Shown: piece by piece, positions 1 to 8,758 of the stretch
Layout of the letters: each line of letters begins with the position of its first letter
How positions within the stretch are numbered: position 1 is the first letter of the stretch
Translations under genes and position numbers: made by a program
NCBI RefSeq assembly: GCF_009917485.1
Contig: NZ_QZDT01000001.1
Span: 372,001 to 436,000 of the forward strand
DNA length: 64,000 bases
Source: Parablautia muri
GTDB lineage: Bacteria; Bacillota; Clostridia; Lachnospirales; Lachnospiraceae
Direction of reading: 5' to 3'
The notes under the pieces: generated by a model
What the model was told of the DNA's origin: nothing
The model's input: the letters and a program-made list of their open reading frames with translations, nothing else
Databases searched by the model: none

Positions 1-1
1 T

Positions 2-625
2 TTTGCCAAACTGCTATTGGAGACATGCCAACAGACAGATTTATTGGCTATGTGGCATTGCCATATGGAAGATTATGTTATTGATAAATATATGGGGGAT
101 GTGGAACTAACTTACTTAACCCGGCTTGAACCATGGCGGGCTAAAAGGCCATGGTCTGCGGCACTCAAAGGGAAAAAAGTGCTGGTTATTCACCCTTTTG
201 AGGATTCCATCCATAAGCAGTATAAAAAAAGAGAACGGTTATTTAAGAATAAAAATGTATTGCCCGAATTTGAATTAAAAACATTAAAAGCGGTACAAAC
301 CATAGCCGGAGAGCAGGATAACCGCTTTTCTTCCTGGTTTGAAGCGCTGGATTATATGTATCAGGAAGCATTAAAAATTAATTTTGATATTGCGATTATA
401 GGCTGCGGCGCTTATGGTATGCCGTTAGCCGCCAAATTAAAAATGGCTGGCAAACAGGCAATCCATATGGGGGGAGCTACCCAATTGCTTTTTGGTATTA
501 AAGGAAAACGCTGGGTGGACAGCCCCACGGTAAAATTGGATTTTAATGAGGCATGGGATTATCCAATGGATCATGAGATGCCTTCAAATTTCAAAACAGT
601 CGAAGGAGGGTGCTATTGGAAATAG
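2..625 (+). CDS. Unrecognised conserved protein of the glycan locus, 5' partial
   Basis: The reading frame is open from the left edge, so the N-terminus is missing; the first possible internal start is TTG at 17, but in-frame codons continue upstream of it. The visible ~200 residues look cytosolic and alpha/beta, with no membrane segment. A strand ending in VLVIHPFEDS is followed by a charged helical part, then DIAIIGCGAYGMPLA, a glycine-rich Rossmann-like turn, and IHMGGATQLLFGIKG near the C-terminus. I recognise the pattern as one found in polysaccharide clusters but cannot name a reaction; nucleotide or nucleotide-sugar binding is only an inference. It is convergent with the radical SAM gene, with 18 bases between the stops, and probably ends an operon that starts outside the window. 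Confidence 0.6.
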   Translation, partial: FAKLLLETCQQTDLLAMWHCHMEDYVIDKYMGDVELTYLTRLEPWRAKRPWSAALKGKKVLVIHPFEDSIHKQYKKRERLFKNKNVLPEFELKTLKAVQTIAGEQDNRFSSWFEALDYMYQEALKINFDIAIIGCGAYGMPLAAKLKMAGKQAIHMGGATQLLFGIKGKRWVDSPTVKLDFNEAWDYPMDHEMPSNFKTVEGGCYWK

Positions 626-643
626 TAATGCCCAGATGTTTTA

Positions 644-1471
644 TCAGGGAACTGTTGTTGTATCGCAGTTTTTACACAATTTCAAATTTTTACGCCTGTT
701 TTTGAGCATTTCCTGACGGATTTGCTCATAGTTGGTAGAATTCCATATATCAATTATTTTGTCTTGGGAGATGTCCCCCAAAGTATATTTTCCTAAAGCA
801 TCGTTGCAGCATAAGCTGACTTTGCCCGTTGGCCGGATAACCATCATTCTGAAGGGGAGAAGACATAATTCGTTAATTCCTTCAGTACCTTTCTTATTAG
901 GTGCCTGTCCGCCTCTGGAGGTCCGCACCTGGTCCTGAGGCCGGACAACAAAATTGACTTTGTCCTGAAGATCTTTATGCTTCTGCAGATAGGCGAATAT
1001 TTCTTTTAAATTGGGAAGAACTTCTAAATCATCATTATAATTATCTATGACCATGTAATCCAGATAATTTACGATTTCCTTAAAATCATTTAATTTCATC
1101 AGGGTTCCGTTTGTGAATATACTTAACCTTGCAGATGGAAGATTATTTCTGGCATATTTATAAAAATCTATTATCCGATCGTCCAGGAATGGTTCATTAT
1201 TTGAAAAAATGGATAATGTTCCGCTATAATTCATATCCTTTAGTTCTGCTATTATTTTATAAAACAACTCTGTGGACATTTTGGCATATTCCCTTTGAGG
1301 CTCATTAGCGTTTACAGGACAGAAAGAACACTTGCCATTGCATCTGTTCACTGTTTCTATTTCAATTTCCCTGATTTTTAAAGAGCCTTCCTGCTCTAAT
1401 TTGTTTATATAAGAAATATTTCTTTTGTCCTCAAAATATATTCGGCACCACTTTTTTAAACGGTTTATCAT
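644..1471 (-). CDS. Radical SAM protein with SPASM-type C-terminus
   Basis: A 275-residue protein with the radical SAM cluster motif CNGKCSFC (Cys44, Cys48, Cys51), which binds a 4Fe-4S cluster that cleaves S-adenosylmethionine. The C-terminal part carries further cysteines (Cys203, Cys221/222, Cys266, Cys269) in the order typical of a SPASM auxiliary-cluster domain, including RPTGKVSLCC and CKNCD. SPASM proteins modify peptides or small molecules or act as dehydrogenases; the substrate cannot be read here. The start is well supported by AAGGAGG a few bases upstream on the minus strand. It is transcribed alone, away from the main glycan operon and convergent with the partial gene at the left edge. 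Function within the glycan locus is unproven. Confidence 0.8.
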   Translation of the reverse strand: MINRLKKWCRIYFEDKRNISYINKLEQEGSLKIREIEIETVNRCNGKCSFCPVNANEPQREYAKMSTELFYKIIAELKDMNYSGTLSIFSNNEPFLDDRIIDFYKYARNNLPSARLSIFTNGTLMKLNDFKEIVNYLDYMVIDNYNDDLEVLPNLKEIFAYLQKHKDLQDKVNFVVRPQDQVRTSRGGQAPNKKGTEGINELCLLPFRMMVIRPTGKVSLCCNDALGKYTLGDISQDKIIDIWNSTNYEQIRQEMLKNRRKNLKLCKNCDTTTVP

Positions 1472-1534
1472 TTTATGCCTCCTTAATATACTCTTGGTAT
1501 ACCGCTATGCAGTTTGCTTACATTGAATTTAGGC

Positions 1535-1563
1535 TTGTATTATGCCAATCATCCACGTATAAT
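1535..1563 (+). promoter_or_regulatory. Candidate sigma-A promoter of the first glycan operon
   Basis: TTGTAT (1535-1540) and a perfect TATAAT (1558-1563) are separated by 17 bases in the divergent gap between the radical SAM gene and the DUF2142-like gene. Transcription would start near 1570, giving a leader of about 130 bases before the start codon at 1698. No terminator-like structure is obvious in that leader. Confidence 0.55.
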
Positions 1564-1697
1564 GAATTAGTATACCTAAAATAAGAATAGAACGCAATAT
1601 AGTTTTTTGTGCTCAATTATCTAAATACAGTGTTAGAATGGTTTTAGAGAATGTGGAGAAGTTATGGAAAATCAGGAAAATAGCAAAGGGCGCAGGG

Positions 1698-3692
1698 ATG
1701 GAGTTTGTAAAAAAATATATAAAAGTTATTATATTAGTTGTCATATTTTTTATGTTATTAGCTTTGGCATCAATCATTCTTTGGCGTAAAGTACCGGAAT
1801 ATGGAACTTTTATAGCAAATAGAAGTGAGGAACAGATCATTCCCGACATGTGGGAGGGCACTACAGTTGAGCAGGAGTTTGTCTGTTCTTACGACTGGGA
1901 GTTTATAACATTGGATTTTTCAGATCATGATCTGTATCTTAATGGTAAGACGGCTTTTCAGATAACACAGCAATGGGATGGAACAATTGTTTTTTCCGGA
2001 GAAATTGAAAACAGAAATATTAAATATGCCGTACCTGTAAAGTTATATGCAGAGGGCGGAGGAAAAGCAGATAAATGTTATGTAGTGACTATATCAACGC
2101 TTGAAGCGCCGGATAGCAGGAGCCTGGGACTATATGGCTATGTTCCGGATGCAGGAGAACCGGCCTGTAGGATTAATAATGAAGTAGTGGAATATGCCGT
2201 CAGCATTGGGACGCACATGTCTACGCCATGTTATAAAATACATTTTATGCTGGTTGTGGGTCTTCTGGCATTCATGTTCCTCTCTTGCGTTTTTTTTACT
2301 ATGTTGAGAAAAGGCAGTGTGGAGACAATATTTCTTTGCATTGCGGTTCCGATGGGTATTATTTTTCTTTCTTTTTTAAACGTAAATATTGTACATGATG
2401 GAGGAACACATCTTACGAATGTTTATAAATATTCTAATAAGCTAATAGGAAAAGCAGGCCAGGACAGTTTGGAGTATGTATATTTGTCAACGGATGAGAT
2501 GGAATTGCGTAAAGAAACAGACAATTTTTATATTCTTATGAGAAAGCTGGGCGATGGGAACGAGAAAGATGCAAAGTGGCAGCCGTATTTGGAAAACCGT
2601 CCCACCGCAAGCGATAGTATATTGGAATATTTTCCAGGGGTTCTGGGTATTACACTGGGGAGAATTTTGCATTTAAATGCTATGGGAAGTGTATTATTGG
2701 CCAAGCTGTTTTGCCTTTCTTTCTATATTATCGTTTGCTGTCTGGCTATCCGTGTCACCCCATTCCTAAAAGAGGGATTTGCAGTGGCGGCACTGATTCC
2801 TATGAATCTTTATCAGGCGGCCGGAATCACATATGATGCGGTAATTACGCCCATTGTTTATTTTGTGTTGGCCATTGTTTTAAAAGGGAAAGAAAGCAAA
2901 ATCGGGAAAAAAGAATGGGCGGGACTTCTGCTGTCGAGTATGATTCTTGGAAGCTGTAAAGGGGGCATATATATTCCCATACTGCTCTTGATGGTATTCA
3001 TGCATAGTGAATTAAACGGAGGGAAAAGATTTAAAATCGGAGCATGTCTGACCTGCTGGCTGTTAGCGGGAGCTACTATGCTGTTTCATTTTAAAAGAGA
3101 AATCAGCTCCTTTTTTTACCGTACGGAAGCAAAAACCCAGATATTGTTTGCTTCCGGAGCCGCCGAAAATATGTCATGGGTAACAGACGGTCAGATTCCG
3201 AAATTTAGTTTACGATATTTGCTTACAAATCCCTTTGGTTTTGTTCAAATGCTTGTCAGAACAATCATGAAAAGAGCAGATTATTATTTAGGCAGTATGA
3301 TAGGAAATAGAATGGCATGGACCGAAGATGAAACCAGCTGGGTAATTATAATTTTTTTTCTGATGATTTTAGTACTTGCAACAGCTTGGAATACAAGGGA
3401 ACAAGTAAAGGAAATAAAGCCCGGTGAGAGGGTTTTAACGGGCTTACTGCTGATGGGGGAATTTGTTGGGTTTCATGCGATTATGCTGGTAGAAACACAG
3501 GCCAATCAGAACGTAATATTCGGAGTACAGGGGAGATATTTTTTGCCGCTGCTTCCCCTGCTGATGTTTACGCTTTTTAGCAAAAACAGGATGAAAACGG
3601 ATTTGGAAGCTGGCAGGGAATTCAGATTGTTGTCCTTGGCGGAGACAATGTATATTTTCAGCTTTATGACGATTGTTTATAACCGATTATAA
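1698..3692 (+). CDS. Large multi-TM protein, DUF2142-like / GT-C type
   Basis: About 664 residues if started at ATG 1698, which has AAAGGG 7 bases upstream; an in-frame ATG at 1638 lacks a ribosome site. One membrane helix lies at the N-terminus, followed by an extracytoplasmic region of about 170 residues and then a run of about ten hydrophobic segments. After the second helix comes NIVHDGGTHL, which sits where DUF2142 and other GT-C proteins carry an acidic catalytic or donor-binding loop. GT-C enzymes transfer sugars from polyprenyl phosphate on the outer face of the membrane. It opens a same-strand operon. The family call is by pattern, and a role as a membrane glycosyltransferase is inferred. 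Confidence 0.6.
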   Translation: MEFVKKYIKVIILVVIFFMLLALASIILWRKVPEYGTFIANRSEEQIIPDMWEGTTVEQEFVCSYDWEFITLDFSDHDLYLNGKTAFQITQQWDGTIVFSGEIENRNIKYAVPVKLYAEGGGKADKCYVVTISTLEAPDSRSLGLYGYVPDAGEPACRINNEVVEYAVSIGTHMSTPCYKIHFMLVVGLLAFMFLSCVFFTMLRKGSVETIFLCIAVPMGIIFLSFLNVNIVHDGGTHLTNVYKYSNKLIGKAGQDSLEYVYLSTDEMELRKETDNFYILMRKLGDGNEKDAKWQPYLENRPTASDSILEYFPGVLGITLGRILHLNAMGSVLLAKLFCLSFYIIVCCLAIRVTPFLKEGFAVAALIPMNLYQAAGITYDAVITPIVYFVLAIVLKGKESKIGKKEWAGLLLSSMILGSCKGGIYIPILLLMVFMHSELNGGKRFKIGACLTCWLLAGATMLFHFKREISSFFYRTEAKTQILFASGAAENMSWVTDGQIPKFSLRYLLTNPFGFVQMLVRTIMKRADYYLGSMIGNRMAWTEDETSWVIIIFFLMILVLATAWNTREQVKEIKPGERVLTGLLLMGEFVGFHAIMLVETQANQNVIFGVQGRYFLPLLPLLMFTLFSKNRMKTDLEAGREFRLLSLAETMYIFSFMTIVYNRL

Positions 3693-3754
3693 ACAATGGT
3701 AATTCAAGGAACTGAAAAGCGGTAATAGACGAAAGTAAATTATGAGGAAAATGA

Positions 3755-4483
3755 ATGATACCACAAAAAATACATTATTGCTGGTTTGGAAATAATAAAA
3801 AGCCTAAACTTATACAAAAGTGCATTGCCTCATGGAAAAGATACCTTCCCGGCTGGGAGATTATTGAGTGGAATGAGTCCAATTATGATGTTAGGAAGAA
3901 TGGCTATATAGCAGAGGCATATCGGATGAAGAAGTGGGCCTTTGTAGTGGATTTTGCCAGATTTGATATTTTAAACCGGTATGGCGGCATTTTTTTAGAT
4001 ACGGATGTAGAACTGCTGAAACCAATTCCGGAGAAACTGCTGGAATATGAAGCATTTACAGGTTTTGAAAGCGAGGGGAAAATAGCACCCGGATTGATTT
4101 ATGCTTCGGTGGCAGGTCACAAAATGCTTAAACAGTTGATTGAGGAGTATGAAAAAAAGGAATTTGGACAGAAAATAGATGGCCGCATGGAAAATATTGT
4201 TGATATTGTTACCGGAGTCCTTGAAAGACAAGGACTGCAGAGAAATAATGCTTTTCAAATTATAAATGGGGTGGCAGTTTTCCCCAGTGAATTTTTTTGC
4301 TGTTTTGACCATGAAACGCAATCTTTTGCAATTACGTCCGATACAATATCTATCCATCATTATTTTGCGAGCTGGTCTCCCTGGTATCGGCGATTCTATT
4401 TCAAGTGTATTAAAATAGCGGCAAAGGTATTGGGAAAAGAACGGTATCTTAGATGGAAAAGAAGGATTAAAAACAGATTATGA
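3755..4483 (+). CDS. GT32-type glycosyltransferase (capsular polysaccharide synthesis protein)
   Basis: A 242-residue protein beginning MIPQKIHYCWFG, the classic opening of GT32/Och1-like sugar transferases. The DXD metal- and nucleotide-sugar-binding motif is seen as FLDTDVELLKP (Asp82, Asp84), preceded by the conserved ARFDILNRYGG stretch. It should transfer a sugar from a nucleotide donor to a lipid-linked glycan at the cytosolic membrane face; donor and linkage are not readable. The start follows AGGAAAATGA. The stop overlaps the next GT4 start in an ATGA arrangement, pointing to translational coupling. Confidence 0.85.
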   Translation: MIPQKIHYCWFGNNKKPKLIQKCIASWKRYLPGWEIIEWNESNYDVRKNGYIAEAYRMKKWAFVVDFARFDILNRYGGIFLDTDVELLKPIPEKLLEYEAFTGFESEGKIAPGLIYASVAGHKMLKQLIEEYEKKEFGQKIDGRMENIVDIVTGVLERQGLQRNNAFQIINGVAVFPSEFFCCFDHETQSFAITSDTISIHHYFASWSPWYRRFYFKCIKIAAKVLGKERYLRWKRRIKNRL

Positions 4484-5625
4484 AGATTTTAATTGTGCGG
4501 ACCTTCCCGGATAAGTTAGATTTGGAGAGTTATAACGTGCAGGAGATTGGCTTGGCAAAAGCGCTTGTGGTACGGGGAAATCAATGTGACATTGTTCTTT
4601 ACAATGGCAGGGAAGGCGATAAGAAAGAAAAGTATGCTTTTCAAAAGGACGGGAAAGAATATGCTTTTTGGATTTATTGGATGAAGGGGATTGCCTTGCT
4701 GAAAAATGGTTTTATGCCATCAACTAAGCAAATCCTCAATCAATATGATGTGATACAGGTACACGAGTATGACCAGATCATGAGCTGGCAGCTTTATACC
4801 GGAAGAAAGAAGCCGGTAGTAATTTATCATGGCCCATACTATCATCCCTATGCGCGTGGATACAATTTACGATGTAGAATTTTTGACGGATTGTTTCTCC
4901 ATAGGAGAAAGTATCAGGATGTATGGGCGGTTACCAAAAGCAGGATGGCGGAAGAATTTCTACAGAGAAAGGGATTTAAAAGAACATTGCCATTGGGTGT
5001 GGGTATCAATCCGGATAATTTTCCCTCTTATGAATTTCAAAAGAGCAACAGGCCGCAGATTTTGTATGTAGGGAAAATAGAAGACAGGAGAAATGTATAC
5101 TTTTTAGTGGAAGTATATAAACGGCTGCGGGGCAGGATAAAAGGGTTACAGTTAGTTTTAATAGGAAATGGGGAAGAAAAATATAAAACATCTTTTTTAA
5201 ACTTTATTAAGAATGAACTTGAAAGAGGAGATATTGTTTATCAGGAAAAAATATCGCAAAGAGAGCTGCCTAAGGTTTATAGAGCAGCAGAGGTATTTAT
5301 ATTTACAAGTAATTATGAGATATTTGGTATGGTGCTTCTTGAAGCTATGTATTTTGAACTTCCCATTGTCAGCAGTATGAATGGTGGTGCAAGTATGCTG
5401 ATTGAAAATGGGGAAAACGGGTATATCGTGGAAAAATTTGTGACGGAAGAATGGGAAAAAAAGATAGAAAGTATATTGACGGATAAAAAAAAGCGGAAAC
5501 TTATGGGCGAAAAAGGCAGGACAAAAGTCCTTGAGAATTTTACATGGAATTGTCTTGCGGAAAAATTTGAAGGTGTTTACAGGCAGGCAATAGATGATTT
5601 TGGAAGGGATAAGGATGGAGGATAA
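4480..5625 (+). CDS. GT4 family glycosyltransferase
   Basis: A 381-residue GT-B fold enzyme. The N-terminal acceptor domain starts MKILIVRTFPDK; the C-terminal donor domain contains ILYVGKIEDRRN and the retaining-GT signature EIFGMVLLE (Glu280 and Glu288, E-x7-E), followed by LPIVSSMNGG. It is expected to act in the cytosol on an undecaprenyl-linked acceptor with a nucleotide-sugar donor. The start overlaps the upstream GT32 stop (ATGA), and the end overlaps the polymerase gene by 11 bases, so the three genes are clearly one transcription unit. Confidence 0.88.
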   Translation: MKILIVRTFPDKLDLESYNVQEIGLAKALVVRGNQCDIVLYNGREGDKKEKYAFQKDGKEYAFWIYWMKGIALLKNGFMPSTKQILNQYDVIQVHEYDQIMSWQLYTGRKKPVVIYHGPYYHPYARGYNLRCRIFDGLFLHRRKYQDVWAVTKSRMAEEFLQRKGFKRTLPLGVGINPDNFPSYEFQKSNRPQILYVGKIEDRRNVYFLVEVYKRLRGRIKGLQLVLIGNGEEKYKTSFLNFIKNELERGDIVYQEKISQRELPKVYRAAEVFIFTSNYEIFGMVLLEAMYFELPIVSSMNGGASMLIENGENGYIVEKFVTEEWEKKIESILTDKKKRKLMGEKGRTKVLENFTWNCLAEKFEGVYRQAIDDFGRDKDGG

Positions 5626-7162
5626 TAAAGTACAGGTTTCCTTAGAGGAACTGCTGTATTATATATTATTTGCTGTTATTTTGTTCACAAAAGGCGTTGG
5701 ACTGGATGAAGGTTCACTTTTATTTCGCGGCTGCCTCATGCTGGGAGTTTTGCTGCTGGCATGCAAATTTCTTGTGGGACAGTATAGTATGGCAGAAATT
5801 ATTATAGCGGGGGTATTGGGGATATGGGGCGCCTTTACATTTAAAGTGACAGGTTCTCTTGGTATGTTTATTTATGTGGTTCTGGCGATTGGAATGAAAA
5901 ATGTGTCCGTGAAAAGGATTTTTGTTGTGGGAACTACCGTATGGAGTATATGTATGTTCTACTCTGTGACCGCTGCCGTTTTCTGGGGAAGAACAGGGGT
6001 AAGGCGGGTAGATGAAAAATTTGGCATGGGGCCGGTTCTTAGGGAAAGCTTAGGGTATACGCATCCTAATGTACTGCATATCACATATGTTTTGTTAATG
6101 GTTTTTGCTTTATATTTGTGTATCAATCATAAAAAGAAAATATTTTATACAGTATGTTTATTGCTGTTAGGTAATCTATATGTATTTATGTATTCTTTTA
6201 GCTCAACCGGGGTGCTGACATCGGCTGTTTTATTCATATTATTTTTTTATTTTTATAAGAGAAGAAAATTTAGTTTATGGGAAACGGGGATTATCCAGGG
6301 ATTACCGATTGTATGCGTCATTATTTCGATAGTCTTTCCTATGGCATTGGGGAATGGCATACTATTTGAAATCGTAAATAAGATATTTAATAGCCGCCTA
6401 TGGGCAATCAAAGTTTTTTTTGCTTTATATGACATTTCCCTATTTGGAGGCGGTAACGAGGGGATTGATTTTTCACTTGATAATTCATATGTATATGCCA
6501 TTAACGAATACGGTGTTATTCCATTTATTATGCTGACAGCAGCATATGTTTTATTGCTGAGATATTGCATCAAAAAAAATCTGCGAATGGAGCTTGCCGT
6601 TATCTGTACCTTTCTGTTTGCCGGAATTTCAGAACCGTTTTTATTTAATGCATCTATTAAAAACATTACATTCATATTCTTAGGGGAATTTCTGTATAGA
6701 GTGATTGAAAATGAAAAGTGTGTGTTTAAACTTCTTTCAAGGTATAATAAATGTTTTTTGTTTTCGTGTGATTTTGGGATTAAGTTAAAGAAACGATTAA
6801 GTAGCACAAGATGGAAGATGGTTGCCGGTGTGGCTTTAACAGCGGGAATTTTATCTTTTTTGCTTTTGTTTCCCAAGGATGTGATTGGAATAAATCAGGT
6901 TTATGTTGATGAGAAATTATGCGATGCGGCCAGGGATACTGTGCGGTTGACCGAATTCCCTGCTGTGGATGGAACTATGTATATAGAAAACGCATCGAAA
7001 GATATAAATTATTATTATTTTACACATGAGAACAGTCAGCTGATTGAGCTTATGGACCTGCGGTTTAAGATTAGTTTAAGCGTATATATAGCAGTTGCAG
7101 TCGGGATATTATACATGTGTGGAAGGAAGACTTTCAATCAAAAATTTCGGACAGAAAAATAA
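5615..7162 (+). CDS. Wzy-like O-antigen/capsule polymerase or ligase, membrane protein
   Basis: About 515 residues with ten or more hydrophobic segments. The start is ATG 5615, preceded by GGAAGGGATAAGG; an ATG at 5594 lacks a site. GYTHPNVLH in the first half followed by a long loop and SFSSTGVL resembles the periplasmic loop region of polysaccharide polymerases and O-antigen ligases (Wzy/WaaL superfamily). Near the end lie another membrane helix, an extracytoplasmic stretch of about 80 residues, and a final helix. It would polymerise or transfer finished repeat units outside the membrane. Sequence alone does not separate polymerase from ligase. Confidence 0.65.
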   Translation: MEDNKVQVSLEELLYYILFAVILFTKGVGLDEGSLLFRGCLMLGVLLLACKFLVGQYSMAEIIIAGVLGIWGAFTFKVTGSLGMFIYVVLAIGMKNVSVKRIFVVGTTVWSICMFYSVTAAVFWGRTGVRRVDEKFGMGPVLRESLGYTHPNVLHITYVLLMVFALYLCINHKKKIFYTVCLLLLGNLYVFMYSFSSTGVLTSAVLFILFFYFYKRRKFSLWETGIIQGLPIVCVIISIVFPMALGNGILFEIVNKIFNSRLWAIKVFFALYDISLFGGGNEGIDFSLDNSYVYAINEYGVIPFIMLTAAYVLLLRYCIKKNLRMELAVICTFLFAGISEPFLFNASIKNITFIFLGEFLYRVIENEKCVFKLLSRYNKCFLFSCDFGIKLKKRLSSTRWKMVAGVALTAGILSFLLLFPKDVIGINQVYVDEKLCDAARDTVRLTEFPAVDGTMYIENASKDINYYYFTHENSQLIELMDLRFKISLSVYIAVAVGILYMCGRKTFNQKFRTEK

Positions 7163-7184
7163 ATATCTAAAGGAAGGTTTCGTT

Positions 7185-8648
7185 ATGCAAGGTAAGAAAT
7201 ATACAGAAGAACTGATAAGGGTGGGAATTAATTTTTCGCTGCTTTTGGTTTTTTGGGGCGGGATGCTTCGAAAAAATTTTAATTCCGATACCATTTATCA
7301 TATGCTTTCCGGAGATGCAGATATTTTTTCCCGAATAGAGGTGGGACGTTATGTGGTTGCTTTTTTTGATTATATTCTGTTAAAGCTGGGGGTCAGAGTA
7401 ACAGATAATCTGAGTATCAGTATGCTTGTGGCCTTTTTCATGTTCTTAGGGGCTATGATAGTGATTCAAAAGACATTCAGCAGATGGGAGCCTGAGGAGC
7501 TTGCAGGGAAAATAGGCTATAATTTTGTTTTGGTATTGGTTTTCTTTAATGTGCTTTTTGCGGAAGTTCTGATGTTTGGCGAATACAGCATTTACTTTGG
7601 ACTGGGGTATTTACTGGCAGCAGCAGGTGTAAAAAGATATGCGGACAGGAAATATGCCTCTATGCTTCTGCTGTTTGCAATGGCTGTGTGTACCTATCAG
7701 TTTACAATGATCTATGCGGCAATACTTGTAACTGTGTATGGGTGTCTGGAGCATGATGAAAAGTTATCCATGGAAGCGGTTAAAAGAGAACTAATCGGAA
7801 TAGTCGCTGCTATGGGAATGGGAGCGGCCAATTATATCAGTATCAAGATTTTGGAGAAGGCAGGAATTGTCAGGGCTTTTGGCAAGCATGCGGGTACAGG
7901 AAATATAGGTAAGAAGGCGTTGGCAATGACAGAGAGTTTTATTGAGCTTCACAAAAACAGTCTGGGTATACTACCTAATTTGTGGATTCCATTTCTTTTT
8001 ACGCTTGGAGTGACGGTGTTGCTTATATATAGCTGCGTGAAAAGACAAGTGGTTAAAAAGCTTCTTTTTATAGTGATTGCCTTTGTGGGGAGTTTATTGC
8101 TGCTCTATGTGATACCGGTATTGCAGGAAACCTTTTCGTTTCCGCCGAGAATGGCATTTTGCTTTTATCTGGTGCAGGGCCTGCTGGCGGTTACCGCATA
8201 TGTAGTGTGTTTGGATAAGGTGAGATGGCTGCTCTCACTGGGTTGTATTGGGTATATGCTGGTACAATTGCTATTTTGTGATTTTGTGGTAACGAACCGA
8301 TTCGTCAGCAACACGCTGGATGAGGTGTACGTGAGCATGATGTACCAGAAGGTGCTGAAATATGAGAAGGAGACAGGAACTGAGGTAACCAAAATATGTG
8401 TTGTGAAAGACGCATATGCCCCTGACCATTATGAGGAAGTAAACTATGGGGCACATCAAATTAACGAGAGAGTATTAGGAACCACAACCATTTCATTCAT
8501 AGAGCATGTAACCGGACGGCATTTTAAAAAAGTAAAGTGCGATGAAGAAATATACGATCAATATTTTAAGGATAAGGATTGGAATTATCTTGATTTGTCA
8601 GAGCAGTTGATTTTTCAAGGAGATACTGTATATTGGTGCATATTTTAA
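7185..8648 (+). CDS. GtrII-like membrane glucosyltransferase (GT-C type)
   Basis: About 488 residues, polytopic. The start at ATG 7185 is chosen because AAAGGAAGG lies 8 bases upstream; an in-frame TTG at 7095 would overlap the previous gene heavily. The first loop carries NFNSDTIYHMLSGDADIFSR, which matches the opening loop of Glucosyl transferase GtrII proteins that move a sugar from polyprenyl phosphate onto surface glycans. A soluble C-terminal tail of about 90 residues follows the last helix. It is the first of five consecutive GT-C-like genes, which suggests several side-branch additions outside the membrane. Confidence 0.65.
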   Translation: MQGKKYTEELIRVGINFSLLLVFWGGMLRKNFNSDTIYHMLSGDADIFSRIEVGRYVVAFFDYILLKLGVRVTDNLSISMLVAFFMFLGAMIVIQKTFSRWEPEELAGKIGYNFVLVLVFFNVLFAEVLMFGEYSIYFGLGYLLAAAGVKRYADRKYASMLLLFAMAVCTYQFTMIYAAILVTVYGCLEHDEKLSMEAVKRELIGIVAAMGMGAANYISIKILEKAGIVRAFGKHAGTGNIGKKALAMTESFIELHKNSLGILPNLWIPFLFTLGVTVLLIYSCVKRQVVKKLLFIVIAFVGSLLLLYVIPVLQETFSFPPRMAFCFYLVQGLLAVTAYVVCLDKVRWLLSLGCIGYMLVQLLFCDFVVTNRFVSNTLDEVYVSMMYQKVLKYEKETGTEVTKICVVKDAYAPDHYEEVNYGAHQINERVLGTTTISFIEHVTGRHFKKVKCDEEIYDQYFKDKDWNYLDLSEQLIFQGDTVYWCIF

Positions 8649-8681
8649 GGGAATATTGATTCAATTTGGAGCTGCAGGATA

Positions 8682-8743
8682 AGTTTGGAAGTAAACTCCC
8701 AAACTCTTTATCAGTGGCAGTATCGCAAACAAAGCTTGCGATA
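8682..8743 (+). other. Structured intercistronic spacer with two hairpins
   Basis: The 110-base gap between the GtrII-like gene and the next GT-C gene contains two stems. AGTTTGG (8682-8688) pairs with CCAAACT (8699-8705), and TATCGCAA (8721-8728) pairs with TTGCGATA (8736-8743). No T-run follows, so these are not intrinsic terminators. mRNA processing, protection, or a translation effect on the downstream start at 8759 are possible. Confidence 0.45.
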
Positions 8744-8758
8744 TGCAGGGGTATAAAA

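Noticed and set aside
616-690. TTG start with AGGAGGG at the end of the first gene (LEIVMPRCF...)
   Set aside because: The frame runs antisense into the radical SAM gene and stops after a few dozen codons. It may be a scrap of a lost next gene but cannot be supported.
1613-1861. Minus-strand open frame opposite the first GT-C gene
   Set aside because: Lies fully over the real gene, has no ribosome site and no recognisable product; the same applies to the many other antisense frames in the window.
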